From assembly GCA_032821775.1 (NCBI GenBank), contig JAVLRN010000005.1, forward strand, positions 2,852,001 through 2,916,000: a stretch of DNA of 64,000 bases, in the 5' to 3' direction. The notes below the pieces were generated by a model. That model had not been told where the DNA came from and made no database searches. It saw only the letters and a program-made list of their open reading frames with translations. Source of the DNA: Sanguinoderma infundibulare (lineage: Eukaryota; Basidiomycota; Agaricomycetes; Polyporales; Polyporaceae). Below are positions 35,527 through 46,514 of this stretch, piece after piece. The stretch's first letter is position 1. Each line of letters begins with the position of its first letter. The position numbers and the translations under genes are program-made.

Positions 35527-36770
35527 TCACCCGTAGTCGGCGCGCTGTGGTGGCCCCGCGGCACCCGCCCCGGCGCCGTTGTCGCGTATCGCCTGCGCCA
35601 TCATTCGGAAGAAGGGCTCGATATCTTCCAGCTTGATGCCAGTCGCCGTCGCCGCCGCCGTCGCCGTCGCCGCCGCCGGCGCGGTCAGCGTCGCGACCGC
35701 TGTTGTCAGCGTTCCATGAAGCACGAACTGTGCAGCCTCGAGAACGTCTCGGAGGGCGTAGGGGTCGTCAGGATGGTGGTCTACAAACTTGATCTGGAGT
35801 CGCTGGGCTACCTGGTCCCATAAGGGCGGTCGGATGCCGCGCGCGAAAAGTCGCAACTGTTCCAGTACCGACAGTCGCTGGTGCTGGATCAAATAGGTAG
35901 TCATCACGAGGAAGTCCCGATGAAAACTGGAGAGTTCACCGAGCGTCGTGATCAGCGTTGCTGCGCGACCCGCGACCAGGTTATCCACGTCCGCGACCGA
36001 GTACTTGCGGGCCTCATCCGCACCCGGGTATAGCTCTGCCACGCTCGTCTTCCACTGTTCGAACGTGTACGTGTCCTCATACGAGGGAAGCGACTCCCAC
36101 AAGTCGGCGACCTCGACCTCGAGGTAGCGAATCACCCATCGTTTGTGCGGTCGGCCGGCGGCGACCTGGCACCGGTCGAAGAGTGCGTCGAGGTCTTGCC
36201 AAAAGCCGCGCAAGGTTCTTGGTCCCTCGGGGTCGAATACCGGCGCAGTCGTGTGATTGCGCGCCGGCATCGCGGGCGGCGGGTGCGCTGCTGGCTGCAG
36301 CGCTTGAAGATCAGGGGGATCCATCGCGAGCGATGAGAGCTCGCTGAGTGGAGTGAACGGGGAAACTTGTAGTGACGCTGTCGAGGGTGTCGCAGCGATA
36401 TCCGGCGACGGCGGGAGGGGAACGTCTGTCCAGTAATCGGGCGAAGGAGGAAGTGGAACGTCTTCCCAGGGTTCTGGCGACGGTGGGAGGGGAAATTCGC
36501 CAGGAATCACGCTCGGTGTCGCATGTCTCGCTCTAGACCTAACCGTCGTGGAAGATGTCGCGGCCGACGAGTCGGAAGAAGAGGGGCGGTTGTCGAGTGC
36601 GTCAATGCCGCGATTGAGGGCACGAGAGAGGAAATTGAGGATGCGACTGTATCGGGCCTCGTCACCGAGCTGAAGTCCAAGGTCGGTGATCCTATGCGCA
36701 CGAGCGACAAGTAGCTCGTGTGCGAGCGACGAACGCGAAGGAGTGGGAGGTGTCAGCGTGGCACTGTATG
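35527..36770 (-). CDS. gag: Gag (capsid) of the retrotransposon
   Basis: The frame is open from about 36770 to TGA at 35527. It includes LQLGDEARYSRILNFLSRAL near the N-terminus, a triple repeat of DVPLPPSP-type motifs, then the retrotransposon-gag core (GFWQDLDALFDRCQVAAGRP, HKRWVIRYLEVEVADLWESL, FARGIRPPLWDQVAQRL). It ends MMAQAIRDNGAG...RADYG. The first in-frame ATG is at 36324 (MDPPDLQALQ), well inside the conserved-looking N-terminal part. The true initiation may therefore be at a lost ATG or a non-AUG codon (an ACG in good context occurs near 36750). Confidence 0.85.
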
Positions 36771-36820
36771 AAAGTTACGGGGTCGCACCAAAGGCGGAGG
36801 CGAGATCTATACTCCCCCTC

Positions 36821-36833
36821 GCGGTGGGCTCCA
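36821..36833 (-). other. Primer-binding site
   Basis: On the minus strand the sequence tggagcccaccgc begins 3 bases after the end of the 5' LTR. TGG at this position pairs with the CCA end of a tRNA. The implied tRNA 3' end is gcggtgggctcca, whose identity I cannot assign. Confidence 0.75.
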
Positions 36834-36836
36834 AAA

Positions 36837-37786
36837 TGATACACTATCCCAGGGCCTGTGGACAGTCGGGACGACCGAGGGCTGAGGGAGGCGAGGTCGG
36901 AGCGACGTCGCCGGTGTGGAGGGCGAGTACGGTCCCGAGTTCCCTTTGGTCGCGATTGCAACAAGTGCCGGGGAGAGGGGAGAAACGTCGAATGAAGCTA
37001 GAGGACGAAAGTCGCGGTATAAGTCGCGCGACGAGTCGCTGTCACAGGGTCGCAGTCGGGGGTTGCTGTCGCTGTCGCAAGTCGCAATCGCAGTCACTAG
37101 CTATACCCAGAGGAGGACGATGTCGAGCCGCGGTCGCTCACCGGAGAAATGAGAGGTGAAAGGTGGGGGGGGATCCAAGATTGTGTGCCCAAACAGCCGT
37201 CAACTGGGTTAAGTACATCGAGCCCGTAACTACGCGCGACAACTATAGTCTAGCCTGCCTCGCAGCGATGAGCGCCCATGACAACCCATGTCGGAAACCC
37301 ATCGGAACATCAGCGACCGTCACAAGGCCGCAACCGGTCGTGCGATTTGGGGTCAGCTCACCTTGTCGTCGCATGGTCGTACGATGTCGCTGGTCGTCGG
37401 CGATCGCAGTCGGGGGTCGTGACCGATACCTGTCACCAAGACCAACTAGTGAGAGACGACTCGCAGACCGTCGCGCGACGCGACTGTAAAGATGCTGAAC
37501 GACTTAACTTGTGGCCCGCCGCTACGCTGCCACGTGCGAGGTGCAGACGGGCGGGCCGGGTCGCTGTAGTCGCCAGTTCGGGCCGATCGGGAGCTTCGCA
37601 CTGGCGACGGAGATTGCCGACGTTCTAGGCCTTTGCCTCGTGCCAAAGGGTCGGTGCGTCGCGCGACCGCCGATGCCATCGGTGACTCGGGAACTTCCGC
37701 GATGTCGCGTGGCGCGAAGTCGCGGTCGCTGTCTGAAAGGGGTAGTTGCACCGACTTCTGCGAACGGAAGCGTCGGGTGCGCATCA
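36837..37786 (-). repeat. 5' LTR (right copy)
   Basis: 950 bp, TGAT...ATCA ends. It retains more CpG dinucleotides at several sites where the left LTR has TpG or CpA, and the reverse at others, showing both copies have been decaying independently. It is followed by TCGT, the target duplication. Confidence 0.95.
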
Positions 37787-38371
37787 TCGTAGCCGTAGTT
37801 AGTATCGTGTATCTTTTGTTGTACGAATGGAAATGCATCTGGGTGTGATTCTTCAAACCAGGCGCACCCATTGGCTGCACATCTGGAAGCATGCCACCCA
37901 CGCGCGAGCCGAGGAAACAGGTGAGTGGAAGAATATCAGTCAAGGTATCTCGCTCGGTGAGTGGAGGAATATCAGTCAAGTTATCTCGCTCGCACTGATC
38001 AGGCAGAGGGTTCCAGCATCCACCGAAGCAAGTGGTTCACATGTGGGTGGATGCGCCAGGAGCTCATCACCCCTCTCGAAGTCGTGTTTTTCTCCAAGGA
38101 CTGGATGCGCATCAGATCGAAGCATGCCCTTCACGACCTCGTTGAGGACATCACCGGGTTCAGCTACAAAGCCCTACTGCACCTAGAATCGCTTGACCAG
38201 TTTAGCATCACACAGCAGCTCTCGTGGGCCTCAGCACGTCTGCACTTGCTTAACTAACCTGGAACCATCTTCATCACACTGTCGATGGGGATGTGCAAAC
38301 GAAGGGACAAGCACGAGCTTTGTATGACTGCTGTGGTAAGTCATGTAAAATGGAGGCATCCAACGTACAAT
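37787..38371. other. Flank of the retrotransposon, with a 36-bp tandem duplication
   Basis: A plus-strand frame from about 38050 (MRQELITPLEVVFFSKDWMR to QLSWASARLHLLN, stop 38255) may be an exon of a gene, but no start or family is evident. The duplicated 36-mer at 37921-37992 lies upstream of it. Confidence 0.4.
37921..37992. repeat. Two tandem copies of a 36-bp unit
   Basis: Copies at 37921-37956 and 37957-37992 both begin gtgagtgga and end tatctcgctcg, differing at two positions. There are only two units, without spacers. Confidence 0.9.
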
Positions 38372-41300
38372 CTACTCCTCACTGTCTGAATCCTCCTCCG
38401 GCATGACGGCTTCCTGTCGCCCAATCCAGGTCATATTGAAGCCCAGCTTCTCTATGACGAAAAACCTGTCAGAGTACAATGCAGCGAAGTGCGGGTCTTC
38501 CCTCTCCTCATGTCTTGGAGGCAGTGGCACCATTCCAATGATGGAGACAATGTCCTTGGCATCGATGACCTCTCGCGAATGGTCTCCTTGATATTGACAG
38601 GCCATCAGCACGCCATAAGTGTCTTGGACAATCGCGGGGTCAGGCAGCGTGAACACTGAGATCATTGTGAGCACAAAGTCCATCCTGTCAGTCCCTCTGT
38701 TGTCGACCATTTTCTTCAGCGCAAAAAAGTACAGTACTTCAGCGAAGTGATCATCCTTGAGCTGGGCAGAGCTATTAGAGTGTGTGCAAACCAGGAATGT
38801 GTTGTAGAGCTCTGCACCTTGACCATACGTGACCGATGCATGGGGCGGCCTCGCTTTTCTCCAGCGCACTCTTTCCAAGCTGTCCGTGCGATCTGACCAT
38901 TAGGGAGGCGTAACCAGCCCCACTTGACAATACGAGGTCTCCAGTCGCGCGGTGCCTGAACTGAATGGTCGGCAAGATACGCATGGAGCACAATGCTTTC
39001 AGATGCAGAGATGGTGCATGGATACCGCATTGTAGGGTGGAGAAGCACGTAACTGTTCCCAAGATCGACCGCACCTGGTGGAAGTGTCTCTGAAGTCTCC
39101 AACTCGTCAGGAAACATGGCGGTCAGTGCGCTGACCTGAGCACACCACAGCGCACAGTTCGCCAGATTCTCATAGGGCTTTGAATGTGAGCCGATCTCCG
39201 CTGTGAGGTTGCCAATAGCGTTCTCAAGGGGCCATTGTGAATGCAACCAACCTGGTCCAATGCGAATGTTCTCGGGGATGAGATGAGTAAGTGCATGCAA
39301 GGACTGCCGACAGAAGTGGAGACAGTCGAGGCAGCATGTGTAGTAGTACTCCTCGAACTCCTCGACATACTCGACGAGTAGTCTGTTAGCCCGGTCGCGC
39401 AGTTTGATGGGAGTCTTGACCAGCAACGAAAACCAAGCACCAGCCATGAGCTTGCAGAAGTGGAAGTAGTACTTCGGCTTTTGAACTGACCAGAGGAAGC
39501 TGGGGAGCATGCTATAGACATAGTACATGAACTCCCAAGCCTTGTAGCCACTCAAGATCTTCTCTGCAGGGTTCCGAGGCGGTCGATCAAAGGAGCCTGG
39601 CAGATAGAGAGACGCGGCAGCAACAAGTTTGCCGTGCTCCTCCCATACCTCCTGGTCAACATAGCATGCCCAGTCCCAGTTTGAAAGAGGGTCCATCGTT
39701 TTCGAGTGGCAGAAGGTACTGCGCAGCAGGTTGATGACAAGATCAGTCACGTTGAGTGCAAGCAGATGCATGATGTCCGCCGGAAAGCTCGCCGGGAAGC
39801 CGCAGTTGATGGGGAGTCCCATGAAGATGGATGGCTTCGTGATCCCGGTCCTAAGGCGGTTTGCATAGTAGCTGGCCTCGGTCTGGGATGCAAGGACTTC
39901 CTTCAGTTCCCGCCAGTATTGCCTGGCACTCAATTCTGCATCTGATGGCTGTCAAACTGAGATATCAGGGTGATTGCTCCCCCTCACTCTCTTGTAGCCA
40001 GGGTCGGCGGGCAGGAGCATTGCCGGGTAGTAGTGTCCTCCACTGCCTGGTCTCCGTCACCCTTTGAGAGGACAGAAGAGATGGCAGCCATGCGCACCAG
40101 AATGCCCAACGAGACCGTTCATGTAGGCCATGGCAGGCGTGTCACCTGTTGCAAAGAGAATGATCGGGCGTGAGTGGATGATCATCTGCCGAGATGCATC
40201 CCAGATCTTCAGTGGCGTGTTCTGAAGCGCTGCAACGTGATAGAGCCCAGGGAAGAGGAAGGAGTCGACGTTTTTTGGCTTGTTGGGACCAGGAATGATT
40301 GCCCCAGGGAAAACGTAGCGCTTCTTGTACCGCATGTCAGGGGAGACATTGAAGAGGATCCAGATGTAAATCCAGCAGTCAGACTGCTTGGATTTGTAGA
40401 GTTGGGTGCCATCAAGCGAGAGCATGAGGACTAAGTCGTCCTCCCAGATCACCCCATCCCAGACAAGCTTCAGGTACTCCTCTGCATAGAAGATGTCCTC
40501 TGCAACCTCGACTGTCTTGCCAGCATTCATCAGCTCCAGTAGATACTCCATGACCGACTCACAGTGGCACATCTGTTCTGCGCAACACTACGACCAGTAG
40601 AGAGCCTGAACCTGTGGACCAAGTGGATGTGTCTGAAAGGTGCAACGCGCAACCTGTTTCTTCCCGCATGTCTCGTAGCGCTCTGCCAGACAGAAAGGAC
40701 AGCGGTCGAGGTGGGCAAAGGGCCCGGTGAATGTGCAACAGGTAAGGTTTGGGCACATGTCTGTGAGGATCGGCACGATGCTGCTCAGTTCTTGAACGAG
40801 CTTCTGCGTCGACTCATACATTGGGAGATCGAGGTCGGGCGATGCCTTCATGATGTTCATTCAGATGTCTCGATATGCCTGCTCTGAGTGAGGAAGGGCA
40901 ATGTAATTCTTGAGGGCTAGGCAGAGTGCGCAGTTCTCCAGTGCTGAGAGGTCCGGGAGCTCGCCGTCCTGCTCAGGGTGTTGCATGCACTGGATGACAT
41001 CGGGATGAAGCCTGGAACCCTCCAAAGAAGCCGCCTTGAGCGCGTCGATAAATGCAATGGTGTGCTTCAATTCTTCCATGGAGGGTTTAGGCAGGACACC
41101 TGTCTCATCGTGCCGACCGAACTTGGGATCCTCCTCCTGCTCCTGAACATCCAAAGGATCCTGGAGATCGCACAGAGGGTCCTCGAAGTCATCGTCTGGG
41201 AAGGGAAACGGTTCTTGGCCTTGCTCCATATCTTGTGGTAAATCCGCATCTGGATCAGGCAGCGGTGTACTGCATGCAGCCTCCCCAGACATTGAAGGGT

Positions 41301-41783
41301 CCACAGGCTGTGTGCTCGGCATTAGAAAATGTTCGTGTATGCGCATATACGAACCTCGAACCTGTTCAGTGTGAGAGCCAGCTGCATTGCTTGCGGCAGA
41401 TGGGTGTGTGGAGCTGCCTGGATCCAAACCTTGCTGCGTGCCATCTGGGGTCAGGGGCATATGGTGCATGGCCTCCTTGGATGTCAGAGTGCCAGCCTGT
41501 GCAATAAAGTGTTAATGAAGCTCAATATATGCTATGGAATCTGACAAATGTCTGTTTGAATGCGCCTCCGCTTGGCACTGTGGGTGGGCTGCAAGTCTTC
41601 CGGCCTATGCGAGGAGCCTGAAAGTGCCGGGTTCGCTTGTCGAAGGGCGTCGAGCAATGGCTGATCGCAGTACTGGGTGTGGCAGTAATAGGTGTGCTCT
41701 GCAACCTGGTGCTGCTGTCCCCTGCAGTACTTGAGGCAGTCGCAAAAGTATTCTGTCCGCTGAGAGCTTGTCGTGGGTTCCAT
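38372..41783 (-). pseudogene. Tnp2-type (CACTA/En-Spm-like) transposase, decayed
   Basis: The frame reads from TEYFCDCLKYCRGQQHQVAE at the N-terminus, a CxCxxC-type motif typical of agaricomycete Tnp2 transposases. It continues through CTFTGPFAHLDRCPFCLAER (zinc motif) and the DDE-type core LVLMLSLDGTQLYKSKQSDC and ILFATGDTPAM. The conserved block follows: SIFMGLPINCGFPASFPADI, MHLLALNVTDL, DWACYVDQEVWEEHGK, SFDRPPRNPAEKILSGYKAW, WPLENAIGNLTAEIGSHSKP. It is broken by stops at 40861-40863 (TGA), 40588-40590 (TAG), 40057-40059 (TGA) and 39952-39954 (TGA), and by a frameshift near 38790-38880, after which the tail AELYNTFLVCTHSNSSAQLK continues to 38372. Terminal repeats were not found. It is non-functional. 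Confidence 0.88.
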
Positions 41784-42742
41784 GTCAAGGAGGAAAGTGT
41801 ATGCTGCTCCTCTCTCGACTGATGAAGAGTAGAGTCTATACTCTTACTCTCTGTAAAGTGGTGGCAAGGTTGCGCAGGCTGAGTCGAGTCTCGGCAGATT
41901 GTAAGTCAAGTACGACGGCGCGAACAGATACGATGGTGGTGGTGGGCGGCGGCACTGAGGCTGGTAGGCAGAGGGACAGAAGTCAGATCATTATTGAATG
42001 TGTAGGGCAGACAGGAGTGAGATAACTGGCTGGGACGATTTCCTGGGTGTAAGAAAGTCCGAGTGAACTGTATGGTAAGGGCTACAGGTATATCGGACGC
42101 GGTTACAGACCAAATCGTACAGGACCCGAAACAGGTAAGGTAGGCGCCGACCGCCAAATGGGACTGGGCGCTAACGCCTGCTTTCCAACAGTCTTCCGAC
42201 ATTAAACGAGCGACTCCTCCTATATATGGCCCGACCCGACACAACCCCGCCCAAACCGTTTCGAATCGCGCACGTTCTCACTGGGTTTGAGGCTCGGGCA
42301 AGACTTGCAAACCGCGGCTTGGGCACGGTCGACGTCTGACTCCCGTCCATCTTCGTCCACGCAACATCGCGCCGTCCATCCTCCGCTAACGCCTGCGGAG
42401 CAGCGCGTTCAAAGCACGAAGAGCTAGACGGTATTCAGGCCCGCAACCGATGTTCGAGGGGCACCCTGTCAAGAATGATTTCTTCCGCCTTGAGCCGTAG
42501 CCAAGCGGACTGCATGGCGTCCGTTACGGTGGCACGGCCGGGCACAGATTCATCGGATCGGTATACTGTAGAGTGTATTAACCATATGCACGCTTGACGT
42601 CATATCGTCCAATTCCGAAAGCCAGAAGGAAGCTGGTGGTATCATGGTAGCATTCATCATCCATCACGCGACCACGAGCAGAAAGCAAAGGACAGAGCAA
42701 AAGAGAAGCAAAGTCCGCGAACTGTCTCTCCACCACTCGCGT
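41784..42742. other. Gene-poor spacer
   Basis: This is the upstream flank of the dead transposase and the downstream flank of the cell-surface gene. No coding exon, RNA gene or strong repeat is seen. Confidence 0.5.
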
Positions 42743-43507
42743 CTAGAAGAGGTGGTACGGCCCTCCCGGGTGCCTGTTCACGCGCCGCCGCATGAGCGCG
42801 TCCTTCCAGTAGTGCGGGAACGTCGCCGCCAGGATGAGCAGCAGCACGCCCACGACCACGCCGGCTACGACGCCTCCGAGGACGCCGGCGCTGAGTTTCT
42901 TCGGCTGTGCGCCCGCCCCTCCGGATGCGGTCGCTGAACCCGACGTAGGTGCTGGTGAATTGGGAATGGAAGTGGTTGATGTTGAGGAAGAAGTGGCAGC
43001 AAGACAGCTCGAGTTCTGTCCAGACTGGACGAAGAAGGGCGAGGACTGCGCGAAGATGCCTGCGGTTTGGGAGGTGTCGAACGCGACCGCTACGTAGGAA
43101 CCCGGCGGAACGTCGACGGGATCCCACATGAACTGGTCTGCGGACGCGGAGACGTTGGTAGTTAGCGTCTGGGAAACCAGGTCGGTATTTGCGCTGGACG
43201 AGGACGGAGCACCCGTTCCGCGTTGGTTGGTGATTGCGAGGGTGATCGGGACGATGACGTTGGAGGATTGCCACTTGAGCAGGATGTTCTGACAGATGGT
43301 GGCATTCGAGGGAGGAAGGAACTGGATGGGAGATGAAGTGGACGATGGAGAGACGGAAGAGGACGTCTGGGTTGGTGTTGTAGACGACGCCCCTCCGAGG
43401 CTGTCGTCATCGGAATCCCCGCTTTCACTTTCTCCATGCTTCGCAAGCGCGTGAGGCACCGTGGTGAAGAGGACTACAAGGGCGAAAGCCGATGCTGTTA
43501 TCCGCAT
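42743..43507 (-). CDS. Secreted or membrane-anchored Ser/Thr-rich surface protein
   Basis: This is a single-exon gene of 254 aa. ATG at 43507 starts a signal peptide (MRITASAFALVVLFTTVPHA, cleavage near ALA-KHG). A Ser/Thr/Pro linker follows, then a beta-sandwich-like domain (PIQFLPPSNATICQNILLKW, VDVPPGSYVAVAFDTS, IFAQSSPFFVQSG) with two or three sequons, of the type common in fungal GPI- or TM-anchored wall proteins. After a second Ser-rich linker comes a transmembrane helix (GVLGGVVAGVVVGVLLLIL) and a short basic tail RRRVNRHPGGPYHLF. Topology is type I: extracellular domain outside, basic tail inside. The function is unknown; a wall sensor or adhesin-like role is a guess. Confidence 0.85.
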   Translation of the reverse strand: MRITASAFALVVLFTTVPHALAKHGESESGDSDDDSLGGASSTTPTQTSSSVSPSSTSSPIQFLPPSNATICQNILLKWQSSNVIVPITLAITNQRGTGAPSSSSANTDLVSQTLTTNVSASADQFMWDPVDVPPGSYVAVAFDTSQTAGIFAQSSPFFVQSGQNSSCLAATSSSTSTTSIPNSPAPTSGSATASGGAGAQPKKLSAGVLGGVVAGVVVGVLLLILAATFPHYWKDALMRRRVNRHPGGPYHLF

Positions 43508-44521
43508 ATTCACTTGGACTAGCTACAGTTCCGAGATCTCAGTGATGGGGGCTGCAGTGAATTGGAGAAGGAGCACTTACGACAAGGCCGAGCGTGCGGT
43601 AGTCGGTGAGGTGTGGAAGGGAATCATACCGCAGGGCGAGGAGCCAATATCGTGATATATCGTTCGGGACGCACGTCGTCCACACCGACAACCAGGACTC
43701 GGAGCCTCTGGTGGGATTCCGGCTCCTTTACTAACATCAAGGCCGTGCAGGGAACGGGGCGCTGGGGCGGTCTCCCAGGAGGTTCGGGTTCCAAATCTCA
43801 CAGACGTACTCGAATATCCCTGAACCCAATTGCGAAGCCCCCACCGCAAAACTCAGTCAGAATGCGGTCAGATGCGTCAGAGCCGAGGAGAAGCGGACGC
43901 CGGACATCACGCCCTTGGGAAGGCACTTACCGCAGTACCGGAGCGAGAGGTCGGCTGAGGCTATTTGTTGACTCTTCTGCGACGAGAGAGAGAGACGATC
44001 CCAATTGTTGGGAGAGGGCGTTCTCAAGAGGAGCAGAACGTGGAAGAGGCGTCTCCGGGGCGATTGATCCCGTACTGAATACCGTGCGACTGGCCATGGG
44101 ATGCTGGCACTGCGCCCGACCCGGAACAGGCGCCGAAGCAAAGCCATGTGCGCGACACTGTGAGACAGGATGAGAGCATTCAGTGAATCAGTCCGGTCAA
44201 CCAACGTGTATCATGGCGGTCAGCGAGCAAAGCAAACTAGCTTGATGACCTCATACGGTCAACCTCGGAAAAGCTCGACACGCTCCCAGCGGGCCTGGCA
44301 GCGGCGTCGGACAGCCACCTTGCAACCGAGTCCGTCCCCATGCCAGAACGCGTTACGCACGTTTGAGTCGATGACAGAACATTCCTGATTGAAGCTACAT
44401 AGTACTGTACTCGTTTCGCGCGATCCCGGCCCCTGACACGTTCATACGACTCGATTCAAAACCTCGCGATGAACTACATTTAATACAAGGCTTATGCCTA
44501 GTACAACATCCATACGGTGTC
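43508..44521. other. Intergenic stretch, no gene seen
   Basis: This holds the promoter of the surface-protein gene and the 3' flank of the first barrel gene. Plus-strand open frames here lack motif support. Confidence 0.5.
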
Positions 44522-45383
44522 TTAGGAGTGCGCGAGGGATACGTGCTTCATCTCGACCGTCGCGATAGCCCCAATTTGGTCGATAAGACTCATTATTGCC
44601 AGGTTGGATTTCACCAACGCCGGATGTGCCTGCAGCGCCGAAAGTAGTAAGTCTCTGCTCTGTAATGCGTGAGCGGGAAAACGGGAGCACTTACCTCCAT
44701 GCTAGCCCACCCAATGACAACAACGATGGCATTCTCATTCTCCTGCATCGGGCCCCACGTCGCGTGGATGACCCCGGAGGCCTTGCCGGCAGCGTTGAAC
44801 GCCCGTACCATGGTGTCCACGAGTTTCGCAAGGGTTTCCTTAGACTGCCCCTCTTTCAGCGTCGAGATTGCCACCTCGGTGACCGGGGCTTCGAAGGCCG
44901 GGTAAGGCTCGCCCGAGAACGCGAACATGGCATGAAATATGGTCGGCTTTGAGACGTCGAAGATGGACTGGTTCGCTTTCATGAGCTTCGAGTACGTTTC
45001 GGTGTCCTTCCTAAGATTATCGTGGTCCGCCAATGTCCGCCAAGCTGCGTGCATGAGCCTCTTGAGCATGGCCCCTAAAGCCGCCTGCCACATGAAACAA
45101 GAAAGGACCCACCGACGACGACAAGTGCCGATGCCTGGTCTTCTTTCTGAAGCCCATAGTAGACTCTACATAACGCGGACGGAGTGCGCCGCCGGAGGGT
45201 TGATGGTAGATGACAAAATCAGCATGAAACATTTGGAAGTATTGGCTGGGAGACTGACTTTTTCATGCCGTCGACAGACTTCATGATCTCGACTGTGGGT
45301 TTCACAAGCGCGAGATCGCTTGGGTTAGCGCGGAAAGCGTCGGTGGCCGGCGCGATGACGAATTCAACAGTGGGAAGGGCCAT
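44522..45383 (-). CDS. Dimeric alpha/beta-barrel protein, copy 1
   Basis: The start MALPTVEFVIAPATDAFRAN (ATG 45383) ends exon 1 at a gtcagt donor. Exon 2 reads VYYGLQKEDQASALVVV. A long exon carries the second ferredoxin-like repeat, including KPTIFHAMFAFSGEPYPAFE, APVTEVAISTLKEG, ASGVIHATWGPMQENENAIV and VVIGWASME. The last exon is AHPALVKSNLAIMSLIDQIG through VEMKHVSLAHS with TAA at 44522. The layout, two beta-alpha-beta units with HATWG and GW motifs, matches EthD/ABM-like dimeric alpha-beta barrels, which bind small organic ligands. The substrate is unknown. It is a paralogue of the gene at 46515-47335, same strand, about 1.1 kb apart. Confidence 0.75.
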
Positions 45384-46514
45384 TTTGCTAGATGGAGAGG
45401 TACGGTGGACAAAGTGGTTGAATTAAAACGCTGGTTAGGGGACATCTTGGAAGAAGAGCCTGAGAGGCGACGTCATAGCAGGTCATAGCAGCCTGCCACG
45501 AGCGCAGGGGTTCAAATCGACTCGAGTTTTCCAAATATAGATAATCCTACTAGCCATCATTGGATTCCGTCCGAGTCGCAGTACCTCTCTGCGCTGTAAC
45601 TAACGCCGGCCACACCATTGGCACAGTGCCATGTGCGTCAATGGCGCCAGATCGCCCCTTTAGGCGGGGCATTGAAGCGTTCCCAATCACTCGCTATAGC
45701 GAGACCAAAGAGCCTCTGTCGGAGCTCGTCGCGCAGGATTTCCAGGACAAACTTCTGGATGCCGAACGGAGGCGGATCCCAGTGCACTGGGTAGCCAGCA
45801 GCTCAACGCCTACAGATCCAATGTTTAGCACAAAACACTCAGGTTTGCATACTGTCACGTACACACGTTCACCCCAATCGTGCGATGATGCGTGGCGAGG
45901 AGTGCTCCCATTTGGCTACAGAGGCCACAACACCTCTGACTGCTGTTGATCCTTAATTTCCAGTCGGTGTCCGGCTTTTCCAGATTACGCCTGAATTAGT
46001 CACCTCCACCTCTGATATCACTGGCGAGAGCGACGAGTTCAAAATCGGCTATAGTCTATAAAATGATGAGCTTCAGGGCTTGAACGATGGAGTGTACTCT
46101 TACCATTATGGTATCTGGCTATTAAGCAGCCTGGGTCGTTGGGGGGTAGCAAAGCAGAACGTCAGTCTTGAAGGACAAGAGAATGGATTTATATGGACCG
46201 AGTACCCAACGCGCTCGGAAGGGGCTGACTTATGACTCCGAAAGTCGTTCAGCACGGGCTCTGACTCTCATCCGTTCAACCAAACGAGCATGTCCGTTCC
46301 ACGGATGTCTAACCCACCCACTACTTTGCGGACTCACCACTAGTCAGTCGCACGCATACGCAAGCGGTAAGATAGAGTTTATTCCACTCTGGAGGGCCGG
46401 TCTTCAGTCGCAATGCGGAACATAGCTCGAGAATAATAACAGAGGACGCACACGCTATTGAGAAAAGTTTCCACATTAACCCTCTCCCATCCTTCGCACC
46501 GTCCCAAGAACATC
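45384..46514. other. Spacer between the duplicated barrel genes
   Basis: No gene is seen. Direct inspection shows no clear second copy of promoter sequence, so the duplication is old or limited to the coding part. Confidence 0.5.

Larger units (their letters stand above)
26477..37786 (-). mobile_element. Full-length Ty3/Gypsy LTR retrotransposon with an antisense gene
   Basis: Two 950-bp LTRs (26477-27426 and 36837-37786) both start TGATACACTATCC and end GCGCATCA, and the element is flanked by a 4-bp repeat TCGT on each side. Gag, protease, reverse transcriptase, RNase H and integrase lie on the minus strand in Gypsy order, so the right LTR is the 5' one. A primer-binding site (36821-36833) lies 3 bp inside the 5' LTR and a purine tract (27427-27439 complement) abuts the 3' LTR. 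Between pol and the 3' LTR lies a spliced gene on the opposite strand. Pol has two TGA stops, so this copy is probably not autonomous. The element is very rich in the pentamer GTCGC on both strands. Confidence 0.93.

Noticed and set aside
37921..37992. Possible CRISPR-like repeat
   Set aside because: It has only two adjacent 36-bp copies without spacers, in a eukaryotic genome.
43613..44173. 186-codon plus-strand open frame
   Set aside because: Arg/Ser/Thr-rich with no recognisable domain, start context or exon partners.
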